DNA from: Thermoplasmatales archaeon ex4484_6
GTDB taxonomy: Archaea; Thermoplasmatota; Penumbrarchaeia; Penumbrarchaeales; Penumbrarchaeaceae
Assembly: GCA_002254385.1 (NCBI GenBank)
Contig: NJDO01000137.1
Coordinates: forward strand, 1-5,380
Direction: 5' to 3'
Length of the DNA: 5,380 nt
Shown: in pieces, positions 1 through 5,380 of the stretch
Layout: the number at the start of each line of letters is the position of its first letter
Position numbering within the stretch: position 1 is the stretch's first letter
Notes under the pieces: model-generated
Database searches by the model: none
What the model was told of the DNA's origin: nothing
The model's input: only the letters and a program-made list of their open reading frames with translations
Translations under genes and position numbers: made by a program

Positions 1-2953
1 GGAAATTAACGGCCGTGACGAAGAAGGTATGGCTCCTCCCGTTCTCCAGGCCCGACATGGTAACGTTCGTCGAATTGATCTGAAGTTTCACGGGCCAGAA
101 GTAACTGTCGTTCAACCATCTGTACACGTTGTAACCTATCCAGCTGCTTCCACCGAAATCTGCCGGAGGGTCCCATGAGAGCATCACGGATCTGTCCGAG
201 GGTGTGGCGCTTAGGTTCCGGGGGGGAGTTGGAGAACCCAGGGGAGTGGCCGATGAGACGGGCGATCCAGGCCCCACCCCCATGTTGTTCACTGCATGAA
301 CGGAGAAATGGTAGGTTACCCCGTTGGTCAATCCCTCGAGAACCAACCATTCATCACTTATGTTCATTATTGTCCGATCGAGAAGTGAGGGAGAGATCCC
401 CCACCGGATCTCATAGGAGAGATCGGTCCACCCTCCATTGTCTGAAGGGGGGTTCCATGATATGTTGATCCCCGAGTTGAACGGGGTGATGAGCCTGTAT
501 GTTGGAGCTCCCGGAAGCGAATAGGGTGTGTTGTGGATGAGAGCTCCGGGTCCCGCCCCGACAACATTCCTTGCCCTGACCATGTAATGGTAGGTCCTTC
601 CCTTAACGAGACCGGTATCGTTGAACTCCTCTAGCTCCGTGATGTTTATGAGGTCCATCCTCGAGGGAGATGCTCCTCTGTAGACAAGGTACTCTCGGAC
701 CGGTTCATTGCCGTCGTAGGATGGATAATCCCATGAAAGCAGTATGTTGTCCGGTCCGAAGGAGGAGGTGAGGTTCTCCGGGGGTCCCGGGAGGTAGGAG
801 TCAAGCTTGAACCTTGCGAGAAACATGTCGTACTGGGAGTTGAAGGATGTATCATACGCTCCCCGGGTGGTGGGGAAATCGTGCGATGGGGTGTTGCTGT
901 AGGTATGGCCTCCGAGGTAGACATATCCGGTTCCGTCGTAGGAAACTCCCGAAGCAAGGTCCTCGTCGGAACCACCGATCAGTGTCGAGTATTCAAGAGA
1001 GGAGAGGTCGGACGACAGAATGGTCAAGAACCCGTCAAGTTTGGAACGGGTGCTGTCGAAGGCATCGATTGTCGTTGGAAAGAACGTGGAATCCGTGAAC
1101 CCGGACACGATTGCCCTCCCCTCCTCGTCCACGAAGATATCCGTGCATCCCTCGATGTAATCCTCCACAACGCCAGGAGGTTTTCCGTACTGTTCGTTGT
1201 CTCCCAGATATGTGGAGTAAAGGACAACGGAACCGTTCGGTGCAAGGCGGGTGACGAACCCGTCTACATTGCCCGACAGGTCCCTGTCATAGGCATTCTG
1301 CGAAACGGGGAACTCGCCGCTAATCGTTTCGGTCCTCCCCGTCAGGTAGATACTGCCGTCATGTCCAATGTATGTGGCATTGATCCTTGTACCGTATGCA
1401 AGGAAAGTGGACATGTTGAGGGCGGAACCGTCGGGTTCGAGGCGGGAGACGAATCCCATGTAGAAGCCGCTTCCTCTCTTGAATGCGCCGGGTGTGGTGG
1501 GAAAATCATCGGAGACCGAATAGCCCACGACCACGGCCCTCCCCATCCGGTCAACGGCGATATCATCCGCCTCATCTCCGAACCCGTTTCCTCCAAGATA
1601 TGTAAGGTAGGAGGCATCCGAGCCGTCGGGCTCCAGCTTCAGAATGAATGCGTCCTCCACTCCGTTGAGGATGGTCTGGTAGGCGCCGGATGTTGTAGGA
1701 AGGTCATCGGAGAAGGAGCTTCCGCAAACGTATGCGGCACCATATTCATCCGTGTCCACACCCGTGGCCCAATCCTCGCCGGTTCCACCTATATATGTGG
1801 AATATGACAGCGTTCCCAGGGTCGGATCGAAAGCGGCAGCGAACCCGTCGCTGTATCCTCCCTGATAGCTTCCCTGAAAGGAGCCGGGAGTCGCGGGGAG
1901 ATTCCCCGATGATGTTTGTCCGCACACGAGGATGGACCCTGTGGTGTTGATTGCAAGCGAGAACAACCTGTCCCTGCTGGAACCCCCGAAATATGTTGCG
2001 AATCTGAGCGTTGAGAGGTCCGGTGACATCCTGGATATGAACAGGTCCATGCTGCCGTCATTGGTGCGGTCATGGGCCGTGAGATGTGTTGCAAGATTGG
2101 TTGATTCCGTAGTGCCGGCGATTATGACATCCCCGGAAGGATGAGATGCCACCTTTGGATAGATGTCCCAGCTGTTCCCTCCGATATAGGTCGAATCCGA
2201 GAGCAGGGGGTCAACGAGCAGCGGGGAGAGGGGATCGATCTCATTCGAACGGAATCTCAGACTGCCGCGATCGAGTTCCAGGTCGAACTTGACAGGTTCA
2301 TTCTCCTGGATCAGAATGAAAGGACCTTCGATGAGGCGCACTTCTCCTTTACCAATGGAAAGATGGCCGGGTCCGTCGATCGAGACGGGATGAGCCGATT
2401 CGTACCTGATCGAGAGGTCATCGAGAATGTCTCCCCTGTCAAGAGAGAGCTCCCATTTCGGACCTTCCGATGTCACCTTCAATATTATGTCCACCCCTTC
2501 GATGACATCATACAGGATCACCTTTCCGAAGGAGGCCACTCCTTCCGTCCATGTGTCGGGGTCGTTTCCCAGGTAGAAGTTCAGGACGGGACCGGGTTCC
2601 GATCCCACCACTCTTGGTTCCGGATGGGCCCCATCTATTCTCATTCTGTACGAGATGGGTCCATCATCTCCGGAGCTCCCCTCCACCGTTATACCGTCAT
2701 GATGGACGAGAACCGTCGGGGACCCAGGATATACGAAGAGCAGGTCGTCATCCGGGAACTGGCCGTCATTTTCCACGAAGAATCCGGAAAGAGGACCTGT
2801 CGATCGGCGGGAACCGTTCGATCCGTTATCGAGTGCGAGGTCCGGCAATCCGGGTGCTTCATCCTTTGTATCATCATCATGCTGACCGATCGCCTGGACC
2901 CAGGGCGTTATCATCAGCAGTACAAGTGCAGTAATGAACAGGCTTCCTTTCAA
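1..2953 (-). CDS. Secreted SBBP-type beta-propeller protein with fibronectin type III domains (3' end outside window)
   Basis: A single uninterrupted frame of 984 codons runs from a TTG start at 2953 off the left edge. An in-frame TGA two codons upstream (2959-2957) and a GGGGTG Shine-Dalgarno 7 bases before it fix the start. Residues 1-21 form a signal peptide: Lys2, a hydrophobic core, then a V-Q-A cleavage site. An N-terminal domain at about 58-245 opens with FFVENDGQ, the hallmark of the domain preceding SBBP repeats, and carries the matching FYLGNDPDTW segment. Seven propeller units follow, starting near residues 256, 321, 387, 452, 517, 582 and 658. Most begin Y-[IFL]-G-G and contain an [DE]FPTT-like or LPTT segment. 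Three fibronectin type III domains begin near 722, 813 and 905; the third is cut by the edge. Fifteen N-glycosylation sequons and abundant Asp fit an extracellular location. The role is probably cell-surface adhesion or binding; the ligand is unknown. A C-terminal anchor may lie beyond the window. Confidence 0.93.
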   Translation of the reverse strand, partial: MKGSLFITALVLLMITPWVQAIGQHDDDTKDEAPGLPDLALDNGSNGSRRSTGPLSGFFVENDGQFPDDDLLFVYPGSPTVLVHHDGITVEGSSGDDGPISYRMRIDGAHPEPRVVGSEPGPVLNFYLGNDPDTWTEGVASFGKVILYDVIEGVDIILKVTSEGPKWELSLDRGDILDDLSIRYESAHPVSIDGPGHLSIGKGEVRLIEGPFILIQENEPVKFDLELDRGSLRFRSNEIDPLSPLLVDPLLSDSTYIGGNSWDIYPKVASHPSGDVIIAGTTESTNLATHLTAHDRTNDGSMDLFISRMSPDLSTLRFATYFGGSSRDRLFSLAINTTGSILVCGQTSSGNLPATPGSFQGSYQGGYSDGFAAAFDPTLGTLSYSTYIGGTGEDWATGVDTDEYGAAYVCGSSFSDDLPTTSGAYQTILNGVEDAFILKLEPDGSDASYLTYLGGNGFGDEADDIAVDRMGRAVVVGYSVSDDFPTTPGAFKRGSGFYMGFVSRLEPDGSALNMSTFLAYGTRINATYIGHDGSIYLTGRTETISGEFPVSQNAYDRDLSGNVDGFVTRLAPNGSVVLYSTYLGDNEQYGKPPGVVEDYIEGCTDIFVDEEGRAIVSGFTDSTFFPTTIDAFDSTRSKLDGFLTILSSDLSSLEYSTLIGGSDEDLASGVSYDGTGYVYLGGHTYSNTPSHDFPTTRGAYDTSFNSQYDMFLARFKLDSYLPGPPENLTSSFGPDNILLSWDYPSYDGNEPVREYLVYRGASPSRMDLINITELEEFNDTGLVKGRTYHYMVRARNVVGAGPGALIHNTPYSLPGAPTYRLITPFNSGINISWNPPSDNGGWTDLSYEIRWGISPSLLDRTIMNISDEWLVLEGLTNGVTYHFSVHAVNNMGVGPGSPVSSATPLGSPTPPRNLSATPSDRSVMLSWDPPADFGGSSWIGYNVYRWLNDSYFWPVKLQINSTNVTMSGLENGRSHTFFVTAVNF

Positions 2954-2960
2954 GGTTCAG

Positions 2961-2966
2961 CACCCC
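2961..2966 (-). promoter_or_regulatory. Shine-Dalgarno of the surface-protein gene
   Basis: GGGGTG on the minus strand lies 7 bases before the TTG at 2953. Its GGTG core matches the usual archaeal anti-Shine-Dalgarno (GGAGGTGAT complement). It decides the start, because no ATG or GTG occurs in frame between the upstream TGA and the signal-peptide core. Confidence 0.65.
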
Positions 2967-2992
2967 AATACAGGGAACCTTATGCAGTATGA

Positions 2993-3004
2993 TATTGATA
3001 AATT
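2993..3004 (-). promoter_or_regulatory. Probable TATA box of the surface-protein gene
   Basis: AATTTATCAATA on the minus strand sits in the 64-base gap after the caspase-like gene. Its centre is about 45 bases before the TTG start. A transcript beginning about 25 bases downstream of the box would have a leader of roughly 20 bases that still contains the GGGGTG site. The box is imperfect, and read-through from upstream is equally possible. Confidence 0.4.
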
Positions 3005-3017
3005 GTATCTTCGATAA

Positions 3018-3593
3018 TCAGGGTATCCTGTTCCCGCAGTATTTGATCCTCACCGTTTGAACGAGATACAACCTGTCACGCTCATCGAGGGCTGCGGCGT
3101 AGAAATCGCAATCTTCATCTATTTTCCCGGGTAGATTGAACTCATCGATCTGATGATTCTCATCCATGGTTGTAACAAGAAGGACCGGGTGGTCAACATC
3201 TCCATCTATCAATTGGGTCACGTTATCTATTGCTAGACCTGACCCCGGACCCAGGATGAAGATATTGGCCTGGGCATACTTTCCCTGGATCCTGTTGGAG
3301 ATGTTTGACAACAGATACGTGTTCTGGCCATCTGACACGGCGGGTTTCATGGGGTCATTTTGGATCAACTGGGTGATATCATCCACATAGACCAGCAGTT
3401 TTCCGCAGTTAGGTACCTGGGCAAGAGCATTATCAAGTGAGGAAACCGTTCCATTCAGGATCTTGCTCCCTGACCAACCGTAACCCGTCAATTTCTGCTC
3501 GAGCAGATTTGCATCGTCGAGTGAATCCTGGATCTGACTCCTTGCAGGACTTAACCAGATCACGAAAAAATTTGATAACATCCCGTTTCCCAT
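3018..3593 (-). CDS. Caspase-like fold protein, probably catalytically inactive
   Basis: A 191-residue protein with an ATG at 3593 preceded by a strong GGAGG; it ends at TGA 3020-3018. I recognise no close family by name. The order of segments resembles the clan CD (caspase/legumain/gingipain) fold. Strand 1 is FFVIWLSP (9-16). A helix follows with D-D-A-N then Y-G-W (26-40), as in caspase-like proteins with DDA...L...GW. Strand 3 is KLLVYVDD (65-72), strand 4 is NIFILGPGSG (110-119), and strand 5 is HPVLLVTTMDENH (135-147). In active members strand 3 ends in a His-Gly motif and strand 4 in a D-x-C-x-S-G motif. Here those places read VDDIT and LGPGSG. The only cysteines are 63, 162 and 186, none at the expected place. 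No clear signal peptide or membrane segment is seen, so it is probably cytoplasmic. A role as a pseudoenzyme, scaffold or sensor is inference. The fold call is from eye alignment only; an unrelated alpha/beta protein is possible. Confidence 0.85.
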   Translation of the reverse strand: MGNGMLSNFFVIWLSPARSQIQDSLDDANLLEQKLTGYGWSGSKILNGTVSSLDNALAQVPNCGKLLVYVDDITQLIQNDPMKPAVSDGQNTYLLSNISNRIQGKYAQANIFILGPGSGLAIDNVTQLIDGDVDHPVLLVTTMDENHQIDEFNLPGKIDEDCDFYAAALDERDRLYLVQTVRIKYCGNRIP

Positions 3594-3600
3594 TCTTCTT

Positions 3601-3606
3601 CCTCCT
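3601..3606 (-). promoter_or_regulatory. Strong Shine-Dalgarno of the caspase-like gene
   Basis: AGGAGG on the minus strand precedes the ATG at 3593 by 7 bases. It is the best ribosome binding site in the window and supports that start over the in-frame Met at residue 5. Confidence 0.75.
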
Positions 3607-3659
3607 CGAATTTCAAATGATCAAAAATCACCTGTTACCAAAACATATGATTATTCTGT

Positions 3660-3929
3660 CTATAAATTATTTTCCATAAGAGGCAGGTTGAATTCCCTTG
3701 CATAATCCAGCATGAATTTCTTTCTCTCCTCCCTCTCTATGGGCGGGGGAAGGGGATGTGCCACTTCTAGAGATTTTCTGTAATGTTCCAACGCCAGTTC
3801 CATGTCTCCCATCATGATGTAAACCAGGGCGAAATTGAAATGTATCGAAGAGCACATTTCCATATCTCCCGCCTCGATCGTTATCTTCTCCCCCCTATCA
3901 AGATAATTCAAGCCCTGCCTCTTTGGCAT
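3660..3929 (-). CDS. C-terminal TPR part of the winged-helix/TPR protein, separated by a frameshift
   Basis: An 89-codon frame overlaps the 3' end of the larger regulator frame by 32 bases in the +1 phase. Its first Met (3929) has no convincing Shine-Dalgarno and lies inside the preceding coding sequence. The frame is open only from just after an in-frame TGA near 3937-3935. From about residue 12 it reads as continuing TPR-like sequence. A clear TPR unit, IHFNFALVYIMMGDMELALE, is followed by HYRKSLEVA and a proline-rich, charged tail ending at TAG 3662-3660. The best reading is that this is the last part of the upstream gene, displaced by a one-base insertion (or two-base deletion), a sequencing error or programmed frameshifting. 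Translation as a separate small protein by coupling is a weaker alternative. Confidence 0.6.
   Translation of the reverse strand: MPKRQGLNYLDRGEKITIEAGDMEMCSSIHFNFALVYIMMGDMELALEHYRKSLEVAHPLPPPIEREERKKFMLDYAREFNLPLMENNL
3661..3668 (-). promoter_or_regulatory. Probable TATA box of the caspase-like gene, overlapping the upstream stop codon
   Basis: AATTTATA on the minus strand overlaps the last codons and the TAG stop (3662-3660) of the upstream TPR frame. It is centred about 70 bases before the ATG at 3593. Initiation about 25 bases downstream would give a leader of about 45 bases containing the AGGAGG site. This suggests the gene can be transcribed on its own even though it follows the regulator closely. 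Confidence 0.45.
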
Positions 3930-4956
3930 ATCTCAGTGCTTTATTCCAGTCGTCAAGGGCATGATCAAGGAGGCCCATCCTGTAGAAAAGCGTACCCCGG
4001 TTATTGTAGGCTATTGAAAGCATCAGCGGAAATCCCTGGAAATGGAAAGATCTTATGGAAGAGTTGTAGAGCACCATGGATTCATTGAACTTCCCCTCCA
4101 TCGAATACAGCATGGCCTTTATCTGCTTTGCATAGGCGATGAACGTCTTGTTATCGGTCATTCCCATGGTTTCCTCCAGAAGTTCCAATGCTTTCTCCAT
4201 GTCGCCGGATTTTCTAAGGGTCTGGACCAGTCCTATCCTAGCAATGAACCAATGATTCTGGGTGAGCTTCGTGGATGGCGACAGCAGGAATTCGTAATAG
4301 GCTTTCGCCTCCTTCAGCCTCCCCTGCTTCTGGCATGATTCCGATATGATCAGCAGGGCTGCCGGGTCCTTCTCGCTCCAACCTTCAAGTTTCGATGTTG
4401 TACCTTTCAACCCTCCATGAAAGGATGTCTTTGAAAAAGTAACGATGAACGGGAGTCCTTGTTGAAGCGAGGTGCCCTCCCCGGGGCCGGAAAAGATGTT
4501 GACTATGTTCGAATCCGCCCTTGAGATACCTAAAACATCGAGAAAAAGGAACAGGTCAAAATCTTTATTTGAGGAGAATACATTAAGAAAAAAAATCTTT
4601 TCCAGAGGGTCCGTGATCAAATCGAGGATCGCTTTTACCATGACAATGTTGGGTATATTGTGGTTTTCCGGTGTTAAGATCAGATTTTCAATTTTTCTAA
4701 GGATGAGCTCCACTCTCTCTCTCCCTTTATCGGTTATCTTGACAAGAACATCCAGATCCTTTATGAATTTCCTCTGCTTTGTTTCTAAAAGCCCCACATC
4801 TCTTAAAATCTTCAGATAATCATTCAACGTTTTGGGAGTGATATCGAGAGCCTGGGAAAGATCCGATTTGGTATAGGTATGCCCCTTCTCCTTCTCGTGC
4901 AAGAGAAAATTGATGCCGATCAACACAAGCTCCTCTTTCGCCATCCACATACCCAT
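3898..4956 (-). CDS. Winged-helix and TPR-repeat protein, probable transcriptional regulator (frame broken near its 3' end)
   Basis: The frame has 352 codons and ends at TGA 3900-3898. Residues 5-85 form a winged helix-turn-helix. A TKSDLSQALDI helix (29-39) leads to the recognition helix TPKTLNDYLKILRDVGLLE (40-58), and the wing is near VLVKITDKGRE (70-80). A middle region (about 95-190) has hydrophobic helices and no family I recognise. TPR-like units follow near 199-226, 237-264, 274-303 and 314-348, the last being AYNNRGTLFYRMGLLDHALD plus DWNKALRYAKEAG. A further TPR unit lies just downstream in another frame (to 3660), so the intact protein would be about 430 residues. DNA binding with TPR-mediated protein contacts or ligand sensing is inferred from the architecture. 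No signal peptide or membrane span is seen. Three in-frame Met codons (4956, 4950, 4944) compete as starts; the TATA position favours 4950 or 4944, while a GGAG 10 bases upstream favours 4956. Confidence 0.85.
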   Translation of the reverse strand: MGMWMAKEELVLIGINFLLHEKEKGHTYTKSDLSQALDITPKTLNDYLKILRDVGLLETKQRKFIKDLDVLVKITDKGRERVELILRKIENLILTPENHNIPNIVMVKAILDLITDPLEKIFFLNVFSSNKDFDLFLFLDVLGISRADSNIVNIFSGPGEGTSLQQGLPFIVTFSKTSFHGGLKGTTSKLEGWSEKDPAALLIISESCQKQGRLKEAKAYYEFLLSPSTKLTQNHWFIARIGLVQTLRKSGDMEKALELLEETMGMTDNKTFIAYAKQIKAMLYSMEGKFNESMVLYNSSIRSFHFQGFPLMLSIAYNNRGTLFYRMGLLDHALDDWNKALRYAKEAGLELS

Positions 4957-4971
4957 AATTATTTTTCTCCG

Positions 4972-4979
4972 TATAAATA
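4972..4979 (-). promoter_or_regulatory. TATA box of the winged-helix/TPR gene
   Basis: TATTTATA on the minus strand is the best TATA-like element in the window. Its centre is about 20 bases before the first ATG (4956). At the usual archaeal spacing of about 25 bases, transcription would begin near 4950, at or beside the second ATG. That would make the message leaderless and leave the GGAG at 4970-4967 outside it. Confidence 0.55.
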
Positions 4980-5139
4980 GTACAGCATTTAGAACTCAAG
5001 AATTCATTCATGCAGACGGGCTCATCCGTATCTTGATTGGTGCGTCGCTCATCCTTGGGGGTATCCTCACTGGTTGGTGATGGCTGTACATCTTTGCTAT
5101 CGTCCCCCTTTCAACGGCTGTATCCAATTTCAGCCCTCC

Positions 5140-5157
5140 ATACCCATTGTTGGGTAT
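5140..5157. repeat. Perfect 7-bp inverted repeat (hairpin 1)
   Basis: ATACCCA and TGGGTAT are separated by TTGT. The right arm ends in GTAT, which is also the first four bases of the direct repeat GTATTCGAACCT (5154-5165). Confidence 0.6.
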
Positions 5158-5165
5158 TCGAACCT
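5154..5165. repeat. 12-bp direct repeat, copy 1
   Basis: GTATTCGAACCT, found again at 5286-5297, 132 bases away. It contains the palindrome TTCGAA and overlaps the right arm of the adjacent inverted repeat. Confidence 0.6.
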
Positions 5166-5261
5166 GCAGGAAAAACGACAAACAATGCAGTTAGGGAAGG
5201 CTCGCTGAAAAAAGGGAGAATGATCGGAATTGTTCAGTCGTGGCCCATTCCAATAATAAAA

Positions 5262-5293
5262 TCGGACACGAATGACAATACATTCGTATTCGA
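5262..5293. repeat. Inverted repeat (hairpin 2), 7 bp perfect, extendable to 13 bp
   Basis: ACGAATG (5268-5274) and CATTCGT (5281-5287) flank a six-base loop ACAATA. Outside this core the arms continue to 5262 and 5293 with one mismatch and one G-T pair. The right arm runs into the second copy of the direct repeat, as in hairpin 1. Confidence 0.6.
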
Positions 5294-5297
5294 ACCT
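5286..5297. repeat. 12-bp direct repeat, copy 2
   Basis: GTATTCGAACCT, identical to 5154-5165 and in the same orientation. It again starts inside the right arm of an inverted repeat, so each hairpin plus repeat forms a similar composite unit. Confidence 0.6.
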
Positions 5298-5380
5298 CTA
5301 ACCCCCACCCCTGGGGTATGACGGGCAAAAGGAATTGAGGAGTATTTCAAGATACAAGCGACTGGATGCTTGGTTTGAAA

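Larger units (their letters stand above)
4957..5380. other. Noncoding region upstream of the regulator gene
   Basis: About 420 bases with no convincing gene on either strand. A 94-codon plus-strand frame from a TTG at 5037 has no protein-like features, and its twice-repeated VFEP comes from a DNA direct repeat. I checked the TTCGAA-containing stretches for tRNA T-arms; the flanking bases do not pair. The region holds the TATA box of the downstream gene, two inverted repeats and a 12-bp direct repeat. A frame starting at TTG 5335 on the plus strand stays open for 15 codons to the right edge and could be the beginning of a divergent gene, but this is too short to judge. Confidence 0.6.

Noticed and set aside
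646..975. 109-codon minus-strand frame inside the surface-protein gene
   Set aside because: It is a Ser/Thr/Pro-rich out-of-frame reading of the propeller and first fibronectin domain, whose true frame is continuous.
881..1807. 308-codon plus-strand open frame
   Set aside because: It lies opposite the continuous propeller frame, which has clear repeats. Its translation is rich in Val, Gly and Cys with no domain pattern, typical of an antisense shadow.
2141..2992. 283-codon plus-strand open frame
   Set aside because: It is antisense to the signal peptide, the FVENDGQ domain and the first propeller unit, with no recognisable protein features of its own.
4820..5011. 63-codon minus-strand frame overlapping the regulator start
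   Set aside because: It overlaps the winged-helix coding sequence out of frame and shows no protein-like pattern.
5154..5297. TTCGAA stretches resembling tRNA T-loops
   Set aside because: On both strands and at both copies the bases flanking the putative loop do not form a five-pair T-stem, and no matching acceptor or anticodon arm is seen.
5307..5317. ACCCCTGGGGT palindrome as a terminator
   Set aside because: The single-base centre is too short for a stable hairpin and no T-run follows on either strand.
5037..5321. 94-codon plus-strand open frame in the noncoding region
   Set aside because: TTG start without a Shine-Dalgarno, low-complexity look, and its repeated VFEP motif is explained by the 12-bp DNA direct repeat.

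Overview
The window looks archaeal, most likely from a Thermoplasmata-type euryarchaeon. This is inferred from TATA-box promoters, a GGTG/GGAGG Shine-Dalgarno style, a TTG start, frequent AGG/AGA and ATA codons, and the gene types. No rRNA, tRNA or other taxonomic marker is present, so the lineage is uncertain. All recognisable genes lie on the minus strand and read from right to left.

Layout in transcription order. (1) Positions 5380-4957 hold no convincing gene. They contain two short perfect inverted repeats, each running into the same 12-bp direct repeat, and a TATA box just before gene 1. (2) Positions 4956-3660 hold a winged-helix plus TPR protein, probably a transcriptional regulator. 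It is split by a +1 reading-frame break near 3934-3898 into a 352-codon part and a C-terminal TPR part. (3) Positions 3593-3018 hold a 191-residue protein whose order of segments resembles a caspase-like (clan CD) fold, but without the catalytic His and Cys motifs. (4) Position 2953 to the left edge holds a large secreted protein, 984 codons visible and still open. It has a signal peptide, an N-terminal FVENDGQ-type domain, a seven-unit SBBP-type beta-propeller and at least three fibronectin type III domains. It starts at TTG.

The three genes are co-oriented with gaps of 66 and 64 bases. Each gap carries its own TATA-like element and Shine-Dalgarno sequence, so they may be separately initiated rather than one strict operon. 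A working picture is a regulator, a small intracellular caspase-fold pseudoenzyme and a large cell-surface protein. The functional link is inference only.

The long plus-strand open frames opposite the surface-protein gene are antisense shadows and are not annotated.
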